Assembly: GCA_014379795.1 (NCBI GenBank)
Contig: JACMLC010000302.1
Coordinates: 1 to 6,383, forward strand
Direction of reading: 5' to 3'
DNA: 6,383 bases
From: Pyrinomonadaceae bacterium
GTDB taxonomy: Bacteria > Acidobacteriota > Blastocatellia > Pyrinomonadales > Pyrinomonadaceae
Below the pieces are notes generated by a model that worked only from the letters and a program-made list of their open reading frames with translations, ran no database searches and was not told where the DNA came from. Numbering within the stretch: position 1 is the first letter of the stretch; each line of letters begins with the position of its first letter. This document shows, piece by piece, positions 5,969-6,383 of the stretch. The translations under genes were made by a program, and so were the position numbers.

Positions 5969-5985
5969 AATTGGAATTCCGCCAA
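5957..5985 (-). promoter_or_regulatory. Putative promoter of the SLC13-DUF11 gene
   Basis: On the minus strand TTGGCG (5980-5985) is separated by 17 nt from GATAAT (5957-5962). Initiation near 5950 gives a leader of about 34 nt that is almost entirely the heptamer array. Spacing is ideal and the -10 is 5 of 6. No equally good promoter was found on the plus strand for the response regulator. Confidence 0.45.
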
Positions 5986-6008
5986 CTAAAAACCAACAAA
6001 GGGGATTT

Positions 6009-6383
6009 ATGAGCGAGCATTGCATTCTTATCATAGAAGATCAGGAAGATTTAGCAGCGCTTTATGAAGCGACGCTGAAAAAGGCCGGTTATAAAATCAG
6101 AATCGCCTACACGGGCGAGGAAGGCATCGGTGAATTTCAAGCCAACGGCGCGGACGCCATCGTGCTTGACATGACACTGCCGGAGATGCACGGCTCGCAG
6201 GTCTTGCGCGAGATTCGCGCGCTCGACACGAGCGTCCCCGTCATCGTCATCACGGGCGAAGAAAACGATCAACTGCGCGAACAGTGCGAGCGGCTCGGCG
6301 TGCATGATTATCTGGCAAAGCCTGTTGACTATAATCTGATGCTCGAAGCCGTCAAGCAAGCGCTGGAAACGCCCGCAGAAGAA
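6009..6383 (+). CDS. Response regulator receiver domain protein, 3' end cut by window edge
   Basis: Two-component signalling protein, phosphorylated by an unseen histidine kinase. The 125 visible codons are one complete CheY-like receiver domain. The acidic pair is Glu10-Asp11, the phospho-acceptor Asp54 lies in IVLDMTLPEMHG, the conserved Thr is Thr82 in VIVITG, and Lys104-Pro105 lies in DYLAKPVD. The domain ends near residue 119, and TPAEE that follows looks like a linker or a tail. Whether an output domain (for example an NtrC-type AAA+ or HTH) follows, or whether it is a single-domain regulator, lies beyond the window. The start is supported by AAAGGGGA ending 3 nt before the ATG. It is transcribed divergently from the SLC13-DUF11 gene across a 92-bp region, a layout that permits but does not prove control of that gene. 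Confidence 0.93.
   Translation, partial: MSEHCILIIEDQEDLAALYEATLKKAGYKIRIAYTGEEGIGEFQANGADAIVLDMTLPEMHGSQVLREIRALDTSVPVIVITGEENDQLREQCERLGVHDYLAKPVDYNLMLEAVKQALETPAEE

Noticed and set aside
6051..6359. 102-codon minus-strand frame opposite the response regulator
   Set aside because: The plus-strand frame encodes a full receiver domain with all conserved residues; the antisense frame has no recognisable feature.

Overview
This window reads like ordinary chromosomal DNA from a diderm (Gram-negative-type) bacterium with moderately high GC. The DnaK carries the segment after Lys70 that is typical of Gram-negative Hsp70s. Long inter-gene spacers, heptamer tandem arrays and a DUF11 domain are reminiscent of Acidobacteriota (Blastocatellia-like) genomes. 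That taxonomic guess is weak and rests on impression, not on any search. Five protein genes are present. Four lie on the minus strand and one on the plus strand, and two of the five run off the window ends.

Layout from left to right: (i) dnaK, minus strand, with its C-terminal tail beyond position 1. It is preceded by a leader of about 150 nt and a very good sigma70-type promoter (TTGACA, 17 nt, TATACT). (ii) A CDP-alcohol phosphatidyltransferase of the PgsA type, minus strand, 2016-2615. (iii) A 31+31 nt imperfect inverted repeat built from 7-nt units, which fills the gap between the next gene's stop codon and the pgsA start. (iv) A calcineurin-like metallophosphoesterase of the YkuE/YaeI type, minus strand, with its own TATAAT promoter. 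(v) A 721-residue SLC13/DASS permease with two cytoplasmic TrkA-C (RCK-C) domains and an unusual C-terminal DUF11 domain. (vi) A 92-bp divergent region holding a second heptamer array, a promoter and an operator-like dyad. (vii) The start of a response regulator on the plus strand.

Functionally, the metallophosphoesterase and pgsA are probably co-transcribed and may both serve the envelope; pgsA makes the phosphatidylglycerol-phosphate precursor. dnaK is a separate stress-chaperone unit. The permease and the response regulator share an intergenic control region, but nothing in the sequence proves that the regulator controls the permease.

The most notable items are the permease-DUF11 fusion, the stop-to-start hairpin between the metallophosphoesterase and pgsA, and the fact that two unrelated heptamer arrays each end 3-5 nt before a start codon. 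I see no mobile element, CRISPR array, tRNA or rRNA, and no clearly new multi-gene system.
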